DNA from: JABDMH01 sp050298535
GTDB lineage: Bacteria > Bacteroidota > Bacteroidia > Chitinophagales > Saprospiraceae
Length of the DNA: 64,000 bases
Assembly: GCA_050298535.1 (NCBI GenBank)
Contig: JBNKUI010000002.1
Span: forward strand, 1-64,000
Reading direction: 5' to 3'
This document shows, piece by piece, positions 43,521 to 52,942 of this stretch. The notes beneath the pieces are model-generated. The model made no database searches. It was not told the origin of the DNA and saw only the letters and a list, made by a program, of their open reading frames with translations. Each line of letters starts with the position of its first letter. Position 1 is the first letter of the stretch. Made by a program: the position numbers and the translations under genes.

Positions 43521-46500
43521 TTATTTAGTTTTAGGAGGCACTGGGATCTCTTCACAATCTCCGATATCTGCAATGATTGCACTCCCTAACCCTACTTCAA
43601 ATCCTGAATTTAATTGTAGATTTTCACCGGCCACAAGGGTGATATTAGAATTGCCACTGATGTGTGAAGAGGATTCTATCTGAATATTTGCCCGATACTC
43701 TTCGGAGAGACTCACAAGGGGATCTATTAGTGAAATGATATTTTGACAGTTCGTTACTTTTGTGGGTGTTGCTAATGTGACATCAAAGGAAGTAAATTCA
43801 TTTCCCTGAACTTTGACTGTATTGGGGATCGCAACTGCAATACTGGTCAATGTAATATCATCGACATACCACCCTACACCTCCTTCTGCTGGATCACAAT
43901 GCATCCAAAAGCGGATGGATACGGATTGTCCTTTAAAAGAGCTTAAGTCAATAATACTTTCGATATAACCTCCACTGCTACCACTAAAGGCAGGTATGTT
44001 GGGATTATTATCAATATAATCGTTGTATCCATTTTGCGTAAAGAAACCTCCCAGGTCTTGCCATGTCTGTTTATTATCGGCTGAATATTGCACAAGTCCT
44101 CCGTCCCAATTGACTTCTGTATCAAAGCTATGCCAGAAGCTAAGAGTTGTGGTACTGCCAGGTAGGATGGGATCTGCGATGGTGAGATATTGTTCATTAG
44201 GCATATCGACATCAGGGGCAAACCAAACCGCTGTTCCGGCATGCGGGTTAGTTGTGGTGATGTCCCAGTTACTTAAGCCCATATTGGTGGATGTAGGAAT
44301 CCAAGCCATGGTGGTAGTTTCAGCATCTTCCACTGTCGAGTAAGGAGTACCATCAATTCCCGGATCGATTACTACTTTGAAAGTGTAAGTCTTCATTTCA
44401 TCTACCGCGAATGTTGTAGCGGGAAAGACAACAGCTTCTCCATCGAATACGCCACTGTTGCTTGCAGAGCCTGGTACATAGCTTGTATTGGCTGGTAATG
44501 TGTCGGTCACAATGACGTTGGTTTTCTCAGATACCGTGGTATTGTGCATCGAAATACTATAGGTCAGAGTGTCACCAGCGGTAGCCACCGATTTATCCAC
44601 AGTTTTTTCAGTCGTTAGAATACAACTCTGAGGTATGTCAAAGGCCTCTATGCCATCTTCAACTGTACCCGATGATCCTTGGTCTGCACTAAACCCTAGC
44701 CCTCTTTTAGCAAAGGCTTTCCAAATCAGACATTGATTTGCACCACCGTATAGGAGTTCATCGGCAGCCAGGATGGCATCCCGGCCATCTACAAAGCCCG
44801 GGCTACAAGGCTGCAATTTGAGACCTTGCATTACTAATTCCATGGCCATGTTGTTTCCACCTGTACCATCGTACAATTCAGCGTCAAATCCATATTCGTC
44901 AATGAGTAGCCAGGTCATTTCCCACAACATGGCACACCAGACAGAACCCACACCATGCGGTATGCTGACGCTACTGATGTCACTGTAGGTATGTGGATTG
45001 ATCCCCATATCGGTGCTGTATGGAAAGGGTCTGATTCCACTGCCAGTTGGGGTCTGCCCTTGTACATAAGTACCAATTCCTCGACCCATTGTGCCTACAT
45101 CACTGCTATTCATAGTAACCATGAGTCCAAACCAGTCACTCCAACCTTCTCCCATTTGCTCCTGGTTTCCCAGGCATCCGGAAAGGGCTGGACCACCGGT
45201 CAGACGGGTCGAAATACCATGCCCATATTCATGGGCAATGATGCCGTTATCCAGGTCACTGTCATATTGATTCTGTACTCCTTCCAGCGTTACATTAACC
45301 GTGCTGCCCAGCTCATCTTTCAACGTCTGGCAGTCGGACAGGCTAATCATGACCGAGGGTATCGTGACACTATTTCCAACAGCTCCTGCACCCATTGTAG
45401 AAGGAGCCCCTGCCACATTATTACAAACTATTACCCCAATAGCTCCTGCGTTCTCCGCATTCAAGACCTTTACACCAAACTCACATCCTCCGCGATCGAT
45501 TACTGCGATTTTACCAGTATAGGGTGTGCCTACGTAGGCGCTGCATCCTTGTGTAGGCGAGCCGCTACCATCATTGACAAGAACCAGATCACCCGTGACA
45601 TTGAACACAGAGGGACCGAAGTTTGCTCTTGCTACTCCGTCACTTAAGGAAATTCCCATGGGTGAGTTTATGGTCAAAGTGGGCGATCCACTATTCCAGA
45701 AATACATTTGCATTCTACTGTTAGATCCATCGGGAGGCGTAGCAAAATTTGCATTATTTGTGCCACTACCATCTTGAGCCTCGGCAAAAACATAATCATT
45801 ACCCAAACCCCCATTTCCATAATTGTTAGACTGAAAATTGCCACTTGACTCGTCAAAGCCATATTGGTACCAAATGTCATGCATGATGTTGTTCCAATAA
45901 AAAAGGTTCGTGATGATAGCCGATTCACTATTAACGAGAGGCAGGTTGAAATCGATGGGAAAGTCAAACTCCAGCGATACTCCACCATCCGGACTAAATC
46001 CTGGAGTATTGAGGTTGCTTCGATCTTCATAAGCATGTACGTTGTTACCTCTTGTTATGGTGAATTCCGGACCAGCAGTACCATCGGTATCGTGCCAACC
46101 AAATGGTGAAGCGGTAGCATCTGCTGGATCAACCACTATGGATCGACTTCCGTGACTAGGACTTTCGATCCCAAGCGGATACACGTTGTAGGAGTCGGGA
46201 CTTTGCATAAGTAGTTTACCCGATGCAAACGTACTCTTATCTTCTTTGTGTTGAATATGATTACAAATATCGGAAGATGTATTTTCAAATCCTCCATGGT
46301 CCCAGTTGCAGCTGACCGTCCAATTGGTCTTGTCAATAACTTCTCCCGTAGAAGCATCGATCCTGATATCCCACCAATTGTCTGAGTTTATTTCTTTGAT
46401 GACCAGATCCCAACATAAAACAAGGTTTCCATCAGTGTCTTTTTGGTAAATTAAGTGGTAGGGTATATCATTTTCCGATATGCCGGCTCCATTCATCATT

Positions 46501-46913
46501 CCGGGCTGTTTCATCTGAATATCAGAGGGAGGGGATAGATTTAAGTGCAGCGCCGCATCCTGCAAGGCTTGTGAAGGAGTTCGAGAAGATTTATTGGATT
46601 TGATGTGCTCTGATACATTGACTATAAATCGCGATGTACTGTGGATAAGCCTTCCTTCGCTACTGATGTGAAGCGTAAGGATAGCGTTATAGATCTTGAT
46701 GTTATTGAAAGCTTGTTGAAGATATACGTGTCTTACTCCGGATTTCTTATCCACATAGTTGTCTGAAATCGAATAGCCTTCTATATCTGCCTCTCCTAGT
46801 CCATATTTTTTTGCCGCTTGTTGAAGATAATTCTCAGAAAAAGAATTTGTATCCTGACTAAAAAGTGAACTTGAACTGATCACAAGAATCAGCAGTAGTA
46901 GAGTTTTTTGCAT
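43521..46913 (-). CDS. Secreted M36 (fungalysin-type) metalloprotease
   Basis: A 1130-residue secreted zinc protease. Signal peptide LLLLILVISSSSLFSQ, then an FTP-like propeptide (about 30-190), then the catalytic domain with the zinc motif HEYGHGIST near residue 560 and WCAMLWEMTWLLIDEYG. A PA domain is inserted before the zinc site (about 438-535: GKIAVIDRGGCEFGVKVLNA). The C-terminal part has a DUF11-like repeat (KSVATAGDTLTYSISMHN), a beta-sandwich domain (YLTIADPILPGSTTTLSFWH), and the shared module LNSGFEVGLGSAIIADIGDC. M36 enzymes degrade extracellular proteins. It is likely surface-associated or released. Confidence 0.94.
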   Translation of the reverse strand: MQKTLLLLILVISSSSLFSQDTNSFSENYLQQAAKKYGLGEADIEGYSISDNYVDKKSGVRHVYLQQAFNNIKIYNAILTLHISSEGRLIHSTSRFIVNVSEHIKSNKSSRTPSQALQDAALHLNLSPPSDIQMKQPGMMNGAGISENDIPYHLIYQKDTDGNLVLCWDLVIKEINSDNWWDIRIDASTGEVIDKTNWTVSCNWDHGGFENTSSDICNHIQHKEDKSTFASGKLLMQSPDSYNVYPLGIESPSHGSRSIVVDPADATASPFGWHDTDGTAGPEFTITRGNNVHAYEDRSNLNTPGFSPDGGVSLEFDFPIDFNLPLVNSESAIITNLFYWNNIMHDIWYQYGFDESSGNFQSNNYGNGGLGNDYVFAEAQDGSGTNNANFATPPDGSNSRMQMYFWNSGSPTLTINSPMGISLSDGVARANFGPSVFNVTGDLVLVNDGSGSPTQGCSAYVGTPYTGKIAVIDRGGCEFGVKVLNAENAGAIGVIVCNNVAGAPSTMGAGAVGNSVTIPSVMISLSDCQTLKDELGSTVNVTLEGVQNQYDSDLDNGIIAHEYGHGISTRLTGGPALSGCLGNQEQMGEGWSDWFGLMVTMNSSDVGTMGRGIGTYVQGQTPTGSGIRPFPYSTDMGINPHTYSDISSVSIPHGVGSVWCAMLWEMTWLLIDEYGFDAELYDGTGGNNMAMELVMQGLKLQPCSPGFVDGRDAILAADELLYGGANQCLIWKAFAKRGLGFSADQGSSGTVEDGIEAFDIPQSCILTTEKTVDKSVATAGDTLTYSISMHNTTVSEKTNVIVTDTLPANTSYVPGSASNSGVFDGEAVVFPATTFAVDEMKTYTFKVVIDPGIDGTPYSTVEDAETTTMAWIPTSTNMGLSNWDITTTNPHAGTAVWFAPDVDMPNEQYLTIADPILPGSTTTLSFWHSFDTEVNWDGGLVQYSADNKQTWQDLGGFFTQNGYNDYIDNNPNIPAFSGSSGGYIESIIDLSSFKGQSVSIRFWMHCDPAEGGVGWYVDDITLTSIAVAIPNTVKVQGNEFTSFDVTLATPTKVTNCQNIISLIDPLVSLSEEYRANIQIESSSHISGNSNITLVAGENLQLNSGFEVGLGSAIIADIGDCEEIPVPPKTK

Positions 46914-47077
46914 AGGTATTTTTTCAATTCGTTGATATCTTTTTCTTGACTAAGATGACGGCTAGCTATCCAGTCTCAACATATGAGGAGCAGTGCAAAA
47001 GTACGAAAGTAGACGCTACGGAGACCAAATCTTAAAGAAATTTCTCTGTCGAGTGGCTAGGTTTTCCCCATGGTTAA

Positions 47078-48664
47078 TTACTTATGATCCACCACAGATT
47101 GTATCCCGTCAGCTAGATCATAAAGCACCTTTATTTCATTCGCATTAAGGGCTTTATCGAAAATGGCCATCTCATCCATGAGTCCAACAAAATTAAGCCC
47201 CAGGAAGATTCGGTTTTCCATGGGGTCAATAGTAAAGGGTTCTGATATTTCACGAGTTCCCTGTATTTTACCATTGATGTAAAAAGAAGCACTTCCGGCA
47301 CCTGAGTTCAGGCCTGAAAATGCAATCGCTACATGGGTCCATTTGTCATTGGCAAAAGGTAGCTCTTCAGCGGGAACTAAACGGTTATTAAAGTCAGGGT
47401 TTTCATTCGGACCGATGTTTTGGGGATTCCATACTTCCAGATCTCCAAACACTCCCATGCGAAACGATCGAGGATTCTTGTCTGAAAAATCTGCCCAAAT
47501 CGCAGCATCGTTGTAATTCATGTCGGTGATCTGTATGGGGTCTGTGTAACCGGGAGCCAGGTCTGTATTTGGATCTACTTTTAGCCAGAAACTCACAGTC
47601 CCATTCCAATGCTGCTTATCATAGTGGACATTATCCTGAGCCTTATAAAATATGACGTCACTCACTTTTCGCTTAAATTCAAGTGCATTGCCAAATAGTC
47701 CGTATTCACTGAGTCTGATAGCTGTCGGTATGTCACCCTTGACAGCCAGCTTCCTGGATTCGTAATCTTTCGCTCCAAAAATACTGGCCTCACCCCTTGC
47801 AAAGTCCGCCTCATAACCCTGGTCAAAAGTGGTGCAGAAGGTAAGATGCTGAGCCAATGCGGCAGCTTGATTTTCTCGCATTTCTCTTAGGTGCTTTGCA
47901 ACAGTCCCTACGGGTGCGATCCAAATATCGTCTGCATGCTCTTTTACATATTGTGCCAGGGCTCTCAGCATATCAACTCGCGTGGTTTGCTGTCCATCAG
48001 TATTTACTTCATGTCCGGCAAGGAGTAGCCAGCTGCCGTTTTCGTAGGCCTCTTCAATCAACGGCTTGATGTCTATCTCAAAATCTTTCTCATCCATCTC
48101 GACACCCTGGAGCATGGCCAGATCAGTAAAATTTGGATCGTTCGGTGCTTCATTGAGCCAGCCCCGACCACTCTCAAACATTTCGTCTACCAAAGGCACA
48201 TAACTTAAACGTTCTGAGCCACGACCTACAAAGGTATTCCCACAGGTATAGGCAAAAGAAACAGGCTCTACTCCCAGCATTTCCTTGATTTGTGCATTTG
48301 CATTAAGTAGCTCCTGTCGCATGGTGGACAATGAGTATTGTTCAAGAGCTTTATCACGCGACCAGGCAAAATTACCTGTGCAGGGATGATGGATGGTATG
48401 ATTTCCGATTTCATGTCCGTCGGCTACCACTTCCTTCCATCCCTCGAGATTTTCCTCCATACCGGACGGCACCACATAAAAGGTGACATCAAGATCCAAC
48501 TCACGAAAGAGATCCTTTGCAATGGTGGGATGCGACTGACGTGCATCGTCAAAGCTTAGAGAAATCGCTAATTTCTTCCCATTAGGCCATTCGAAAGCAG
48601 GCACTTGCGCTTTAGGGGTGAGAAATGAAATGCTGAAGATCAAGGAGATCAATACTCTGGACAT
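47078..48664 (-). CDS. Polysaccharide deacetylase with LamG domain
   Basis: A 528-residue exported enzyme. After a signal peptide (SLIFSISFLTPKAQ) comes a NodB-type carbohydrate esterase 4 domain (about 22-260): LAISLSFDDARQSHP carries the catalytic Asp pair, and GHEIGNHTIHHP the metal-binding histidines. A C-terminal LamG/concanavalin-like domain (about 345-515; WTHVAIAFSGLN, LNFVGLMDEMAIFDKALN) probably binds glycan. The expected reaction is removal of N- or O-acetyl groups from a polysaccharide outside the cytoplasm. No neighbour on the same strand is close, so it is likely transcribed alone. Confidence 0.92.
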   Translation of the reverse strand: MSRVLISLIFSISFLTPKAQVPAFEWPNGKKLAISLSFDDARQSHPTIAKDLFRELDLDVTFYVVPSGMEENLEGWKEVVADGHEIGNHTIHHPCTGNFAWSRDKALEQYSLSTMRQELLNANAQIKEMLGVEPVSFAYTCGNTFVGRGSERLSYVPLVDEMFESGRGWLNEAPNDPNFTDLAMLQGVEMDEKDFEIDIKPLIEEAYENGSWLLLAGHEVNTDGQQTTRVDMLRALAQYVKEHADDIWIAPVGTVAKHLREMRENQAAALAQHLTFCTTFDQGYEADFARGEASIFGAKDYESRKLAVKGDIPTAIRLSEYGLFGNALEFKRKVSDVIFYKAQDNVHYDKQHWNGTVSFWLKVDPNTDLAPGYTDPIQITDMNYNDAAIWADFSDKNPRSFRMGVFGDLEVWNPQNIGPNENPDFNNRLVPAEELPFANDKWTHVAIAFSGLNSGAGSASFYINGKIQGTREISEPFTIDPMENRIFLGLNFVGLMDEMAIFDKALNANEIKVLYDLADGIQSVVDHK

Positions 48665-48823
48665 AGTAGCTTTACTTTGTGCAAAAGATAGTGAAATTGT
48701 TCATTTTGGCTGGCTGGGACAGGTTGTTGAGTTGTCACAATCTTTGCAAGATAGCTGTACAACACAATTGTAACTACACAAATTTTTCTTCGTCTATCAA
48801 TAGGAACAAATAAACTGTTGACT

Positions 48824-49555
48824 ATGAAAACTTTACAAGATCTATTTGATCCGGAACTATACCTCCATTTTCATCAGGATGTACTGGATGATGATCGAAC
48901 TCAGCGGGAATGCGATTTCATCATTAATTGCACGGGAGCAGGTGATACCTATAAAATCCTTGATCTGGCTTGTGGTCATGGCAGGCATAGTAAATATTTA
49001 GCAGAGATGGGGCATCAAGTTGTAGGCATTGATATAAATGAGTCTTTTATTAAAATAGCTCAGGAGAAATATTGGCACTCGAATGTAGAATACCATATGG
49101 GAGATATTTTAGACATTAACTATACCAGAGAGTTCGATCTGGTTATCCTCCTTTTTAACACATTTGGTTTCTTCACTAAGTCTCAGGCAAAAAGAATGCT
49201 GGAAGCAGTAGATGGCGCATTGAAGCCCGGAGGACAGTTTATACTTGACACACGCAATCGTGATAGACTCATGTTGGATATACAGCCTTGTTCTGTTATG
49301 GAGAAAGGAAAGGATTTAATGATCGATCGAATATCGATTAATGCCCAAGAAGGCACGACATTAAATAGGAGAATTTACATCAAAGACGGCATTCGATATG
49401 ATACACCGTTTACCATTTACCATTATAATTATTCTGATATATTAGAATTAATCGAAGATTCATCGCTGGAAGTGAAGTCTTGTTTTGGTAGTTGGAACGG
49501 AGAAGAATTTGGGGTGGATTCGAAGCGTATTATTTTATTCCTGGCGAAACATTGA
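48824..49555 (+). CDS. Class I SAM-dependent methyltransferase
   Basis: A 243-residue cytoplasmic protein. Motif I is ILDLACGHGRHSKYLAEMG, followed by VVGIDINESFIKIAQEK and the acidic loop YHMGDILDINY, giving a complete Rossmann-type SAM site. The C-terminal half has the DTRNRDRL and FTIYHYNYSDILELIEDSSL segments common to small-molecule methyltransferases. I use the ATG at 48824; a TTG two codons earlier adds nothing. The substrate is not evident. It is divergent from the deacetylase, with 159 bp between the starts. Confidence 0.88.
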   Translation: MKTLQDLFDPELYLHFHQDVLDDDRTQRECDFIINCTGAGDTYKILDLACGHGRHSKYLAEMGHQVVGIDINESFIKIAQEKYWHSNVEYHMGDILDINYTREFDLVILLFNTFGFFTKSQAKRMLEAVDGALKPGGQFILDTRNRDRLMLDIQPCSVMEKGKDLMIDRISINAQEGTTLNRRIYIKDGIRYDTPFTIYHYNYSDILELIEDSSLEVKSCFGSWNGEEFGVDSKRIILFLAKH

Positions 49556-49626
49556 TGCGATCCATTTATAAATCTTTCCAGAGAATCGAATAATTAAATG
49601 ATTTATCAACACGCTATCCTTAAACC

Positions 49627-50400
49627 TTAATTTAAATCCAGCAATTTCGAAATGTTGATTAATAGTTGGTTGGAGAGCTTGTCCCGTTCCAGAATTCCGA
49701 TAAAATAATTTTCATTGAGCACCGGTAATACAGCTCTGTCACTGGCTTCAAATTTTTCCAGGGCTTCTATTCTTGAATTATCAGTAGTCAATACGTTATC
49801 TATGCCGATGTATCCGGGTAAACTCATGATCAACTCCTTGTCAGTTGATCCAAGTGCATTTTTTAATGCTTCCCATGAAAAATCTCCATTGTTCACCAGG
49901 TCCTTTAAAATTTGAGTCTCAATCATGCCGTGAAAAGTGCCATCGGGATTGTTTACAATGACATATTGTAGCGTTACAATTTCATCAAAGTATCTTGCCA
50001 GAATCCTGTCCACATATCCCTGGTGGCCCAGGGTTAGACTGAGCACCCTGGTGTCTTTTTTAATTAGATTGGGTATCTCGCTCGAGGGGCCCTTGCCCTC
50101 TGAATCTATACGCTCGACTAGATCGGATACCGAGTTTTCGATGGATGCCGAGAGGGAGGTAAGATCCGTGCTAATATCTTCACTATAGGCTTCTTTGAAT
50201 GCTTTTTCGATGGTAAGGTCACCGATCTTCATACTGGCTATGTCCCCCCTGAGAAAAAGGATTAGAAAAATGGGAACGAGTGCCACCACAATGTCATTTA
50301 CCTTAATTTCAAATTTATTGCCCGTTCGTACTCTCAGGAGCATGTTAGCAACCAGAACCAGTAGGAATGTTAGAAGAATACCGAAAGTAAGTAGTGTCAT
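49627..50400 (-). CDS. Membrane-anchored protein with CBS-like C-terminal domain
   Basis: A 257-residue protein with two N-terminal transmembrane helices (LLTFGILLTFLLVLVANMLL and IVVALVPIFLILFL). A charged coiled region (about 65-110) follows, then two CBS-like halves: VLSLTLGHQGYVDRILARYF / TLQYVIVNNPDGTFHGMIET, and a C-terminal half ending RAVLPVLNENYFIGILERDK. CBS pairs bind adenine nucleotides, so it may sense energy state at the membrane. No known partner is adjacent. Assignment of the CBS fold is by pattern and moderate. Confidence 0.65.
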   Translation of the reverse strand: MTLLTFGILLTFLLVLVANMLLRVRTGNKFEIKVNDIVVALVPIFLILFLRGDIASMKIGDLTIEKAFKEAYSEDISTDLTSLSASIENSVSDLVERIDSEGKGPSSEIPNLIKKDTRVLSLTLGHQGYVDRILARYFDEIVTLQYVIVNNPDGTFHGMIETQILKDLVNNGDFSWEALKNALGSTDKELIMSLPGYIGIDNVLTTDNSRIEALEKFEASDRAVLPVLNENYFIGILERDKLSNQLLINISKLLDLN

Positions 50401-50468
50401 GGAAAGTACATTTATTTCAATCCTTGGGTACTTCTTCTAAGGTAAGTAAGTATTACTGAGCAATCAAT

Positions 50469-50498
50469 AAAAAAGGGGACCCTCAAAGAATCCCCTTT
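50469..50498 (-). terminator. Intrinsic terminator
   Basis: AAAGGGGA pairs perfectly with TCCCCTTT; the plus-strand A6 run before it becomes a T run on the minus strand. It lies about 20 bp past the stop of the outer-membrane-like gene at 50520 and is the best terminator in the window. Confidence 0.85.
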
Positions 50499-50519
50499 AA
50501 ATTCTGGTTTACAGATAAA

Positions 50520-51056
50520 CTATAGTCTAAAAGTGACACCGGTCTGAGCCATGATGGCTGCCAGTGTTCCGTTCCAGGGGCCCCAAGTGATTTCAGGTGC
50601 CAGCGTAATGTGCCAGCCTATTTTCTCGGATATTCTGCTTTTGAATCCTAAATCCAATCCTACTGCAAATGCGCCTTCATGATAAACGTCTTCACCTTTT
50701 GGTTCTTTCAAATGATGATAGGCAACGGATGGCCCAATAAAGAGTCCGGTTCTATCCTTCTTAAAGTAATAAAGTAATGAAGGTTTCCACGAAAGCCAGG
50801 TTCCTATTTCATCGGGTGCAATATTAGCATCGAATACCATACTAAAGTGCCTGCCGAATCCACTTTCAAATCCGATGCTTGCTCCCAAATATGGATGAGC
50901 CGTTCCTCCTACAGCAAGTAAGCTGCCAGATAGTCGTATCTCCTGTGCGTCACTTTCTTGGGTGATGAAGAGTAAAGTCAGACTGGCAAGAATCAAATAC
51001 TTAAGAGATTTTGAAATACTACAGTCACGGTTTAATTGAAGCTTTGATAAATACAT
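50520..51056 (-). CDS. Putative outer-membrane beta-barrel protein
   Basis: About 178 residues from the ATG at 51056, or 184 from the ATG at 51074; the frame is open further up, but the signal peptide (LKYLILASLTLLFITQESDAQ-like, cleaved after the SDAQ) fixes the start near here. The mature part has alternating strands with Gly and aromatic residues (YLGASIGFESGFGRHF, LLYYFKKDRTGLFIGPSV, GWHITLAPEITWGPW) and ends in a strand with a terminal aromatic-Arg-Leu pattern. This fits a small outer-membrane barrel. No specific family or substrate. A strong terminator follows. Confidence 0.72.
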   Translation of the reverse strand: MYLSKLQLNRDCSISKSLKYLILASLTLLFITQESDAQEIRLSGSLLAVGGTAHPYLGASIGFESGFGRHFSMVFDANIAPDEIGTWLSWKPSLLYYFKKDRTGLFIGPSVAYHHLKEPKGEDVYHEGAFAVGLDLGFKSRISEKIGWHITLAPEITWGPWNGTLAAIMAQTGVTFRL

Positions 51057-51282
51057 AATTATAGAGTTTGTCATTTTGGTAATATGGTAGAAGAGATTTT
51101 TATCGCGGTTATTCCCTTCAACTATTCTACAGAGGACGGTGGGACGTAGATTCCATAATGACACTTCAATTTTTTTTGAGAAAATCTGATGTCGATGTTT
51201 TTTATCGACATAAGAAAGTAGTCACATGTGGGTAACCAATGGGGTGGTCCGGCAATAGATAAGCAAATACAAATCTGTAAGC

Positions 51283-52107
51283 ATGAAGGTTATGATGAAA
51301 GTAGGTGTTCTACGGATAGTATACTCGCTCTTTACCGAGTATGCATCGGCTCAAATGGGTGATATGGAAGTAGCGGGTACGGTGAAAATTGGCAGTAATA
51401 CGGCTACTGAGCCCGAAGAAGGGACGATCCGCTACAATAGTGAAACGGCTGATTTTGAGGGGTTTAATGGAGAATACTGGATTTCCTTCACAAGTGGAAA
51501 AAAATTCAGTACGGTGAAGGATACAAGTGGTAACGTGTATAGGACTGTGATCATCGGTAGTCAGGAATGGATGGCGGAAAACCTGAGAACGACTCAATAC
51601 AGCAATGGCGATGACATTCTCAATATCACTAACCCAACCGATTGGTCTATATTGAGCAATGGGGCATGGGTGTCCTACATGGACAAAGATTCTTTTGATA
51701 TTCCATACGGTAAATTATATAACTGGTTTACGGTATCCGATGGGAGAGGTATTTGTCCAGAGGGATGGAGGGTGCCAACCACGGCAGATTATGATCTTTT
51801 GGTTGAGTCAGCGGGGGGGAGTGATGTCGCGGGTGCAAACCTAAAGCAAATAGGGACTGATCATTGGTCAGCAACTAATACCGGTGCCACTAATTCAACT
51901 GGCTTTTCCGCGGTTTCTAATGGACTCCGATTATCGACGGGATCCTTTCTTGCTTTTACAAAAAATAGTGCCTCGCTATGGATGGATGAGGAATTTAATG
52001 AAGATATAGCTTGCCCGTTTGTGTTGTCAGCTTCTTCTGATGAGGTTCTGCTTGCGGTCTGCGACGATAAAAAAACAGGTTATGCAATTCGCTGCGTCAA
52101 AGAATGA
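51283..52107 (+). CDS. FISUMP-domain (Fibrobacter paralogous domain) protein
   Basis: A 274-residue protein. Residues about 85-270 match the Fibrobacter succinogenes major paralogous domain (TIGR02145): DTSGNVYRTVIIGSQEWMAE, NLRTTQYSNGD, GKLYNWFTVSDGRGICPEGW, RVPTTADYDLLVESAGG, and GYAIRCVKE at the end. The N-terminal part (about 25-70) resembles tail-fibre-like segments (GTVKIGSNTATEPEEGTIRY). The short hydrophobic start LRIVYSLFTEYASAQ may be a weak signal peptide. FISUMP domains are found on secreted proteins of Bacteroidota with unknown function. Confidence 0.85.
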   Translation: MKVMMKVGVLRIVYSLFTEYASAQMGDMEVAGTVKIGSNTATEPEEGTIRYNSETADFEGFNGEYWISFTSGKKFSTVKDTSGNVYRTVIIGSQEWMAENLRTTQYSNGDDILNITNPTDWSILSNGAWVSYMDKDSFDIPYGKLYNWFTVSDGRGICPEGWRVPTTADYDLLVESAGGSDVAGANLKQIGTDHWSATNTGATNSTGFSAVSNGLRLSTGSFLAFTKNSASLWMDEEFNEDIACPFVLSASSDEVLLAVCDDKKTGYAIRCVKE

Positions 52108-52183
52108 AAATCACAAAATCTATTGAGTCCGATTCTTGTGTGTCAGAATATTTCTGTTTTTTCACCGAAACAGATGAAATATT

Positions 52184-52750
52184 ATGAAACGAATCGCATT
52201 TACTTTCTCTCTATGTTCACTTCTATTGATATTATCATGTTCGGACAATCCACGGTCTGAGACAGAAGTCGTCACTGCACAGGTCAGTTCTGGAACTCCT
52301 GAAGCCAGGCTCGAAGCGATGGGCATCACACTTCCTGAAGTCTCACCACCACAGGCAAATTATGCAAACGCAGTTCGTACGGGAAATTTAGTTTTTGTCG
52401 CTGGCAAAGGTCCGAGAAAATCAGATGGGTCATCGGTTCAGGGTAAACTGGGTACGGATCTAACAATAGAAGAGGGATATGAAGCTGCAAAGCTTACTGC
52501 CATTCAATCCCTAGCAGCATTGAAGGCGGAGCTTGGAGACCTAGGTAAAGTGAAAAGACTAGTGAAGGTGCATGGAATGGTGAATAGTGCTCCAGATTTT
52601 GGAGATCAGTCCAAAGTCATGAACGGTTACTCAGATTTCATGGTAGAAGTATTCGGTGAGAAGGGCAAACATGCACGTGCTGCTGTGGGTATGGCTGCGC
52701 TGCCCAACAACATTGCCGTGGAAGTGGAGCTAATTGCTGAGGTGGAGTAG
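52184..52750 (+). CDS. Exported RidA-family lipoprotein
   Basis: A 188-residue protein of the RidA (YjgF/YER057c/UK114) family with a lipoprotein signal (TFSLCSLLLILSCSDN). The RidA domain covers about residues 45-187: NAVRTGNLVFVAGKGPRKSD, SLAALKAELGDLGKVKRLVK, and HARAAVGMAALPNNIAVEVE with the conserved Arg that contacts substrate carboxylate in enamine/imine deaminases. RidA normally works in the cytoplasm on reactive enamines; this one would act outside the inner membrane. It is transcribed alone, 76 bp after the FISUMP gene. Confidence 0.9.
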   Translation: MKRIAFTFSLCSLLLILSCSDNPRSETEVVTAQVSSGTPEARLEAMGITLPEVSPPQANYANAVRTGNLVFVAGKGPRKSDGSSVQGKLGTDLTIEEGYEAAKLTAIQSLAALKAELGDLGKVKRLVKVHGMVNSAPDFGDQSKVMNGYSDFMVEVFGEKGKHARAAVGMAALPNNIAVEVELIAEVE

Positions 52751-52942
52751 GAGTAGGCTGGTTTGGCAGTATTTTCAAATGCTGGCCTGAATTCGACAGG
52801 GTTGGAGTGTTTTGCTGTTACAATGATCGGTTTTGATCTCAGGCGAGTTTAGAAGTATTGTATTCAAGTAAGTAGGCATGTTTTTACCTGGATGTATTAA
52901 AAATGGCATAGTATCTGTTTTTCTTGAATAAACTCCGATACT

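Noticed and set aside
44955..45647. 230-residue ORF on the plus strand
   Set aside because: It lies entirely antisense to the M36 protease gene and resembles no protein.
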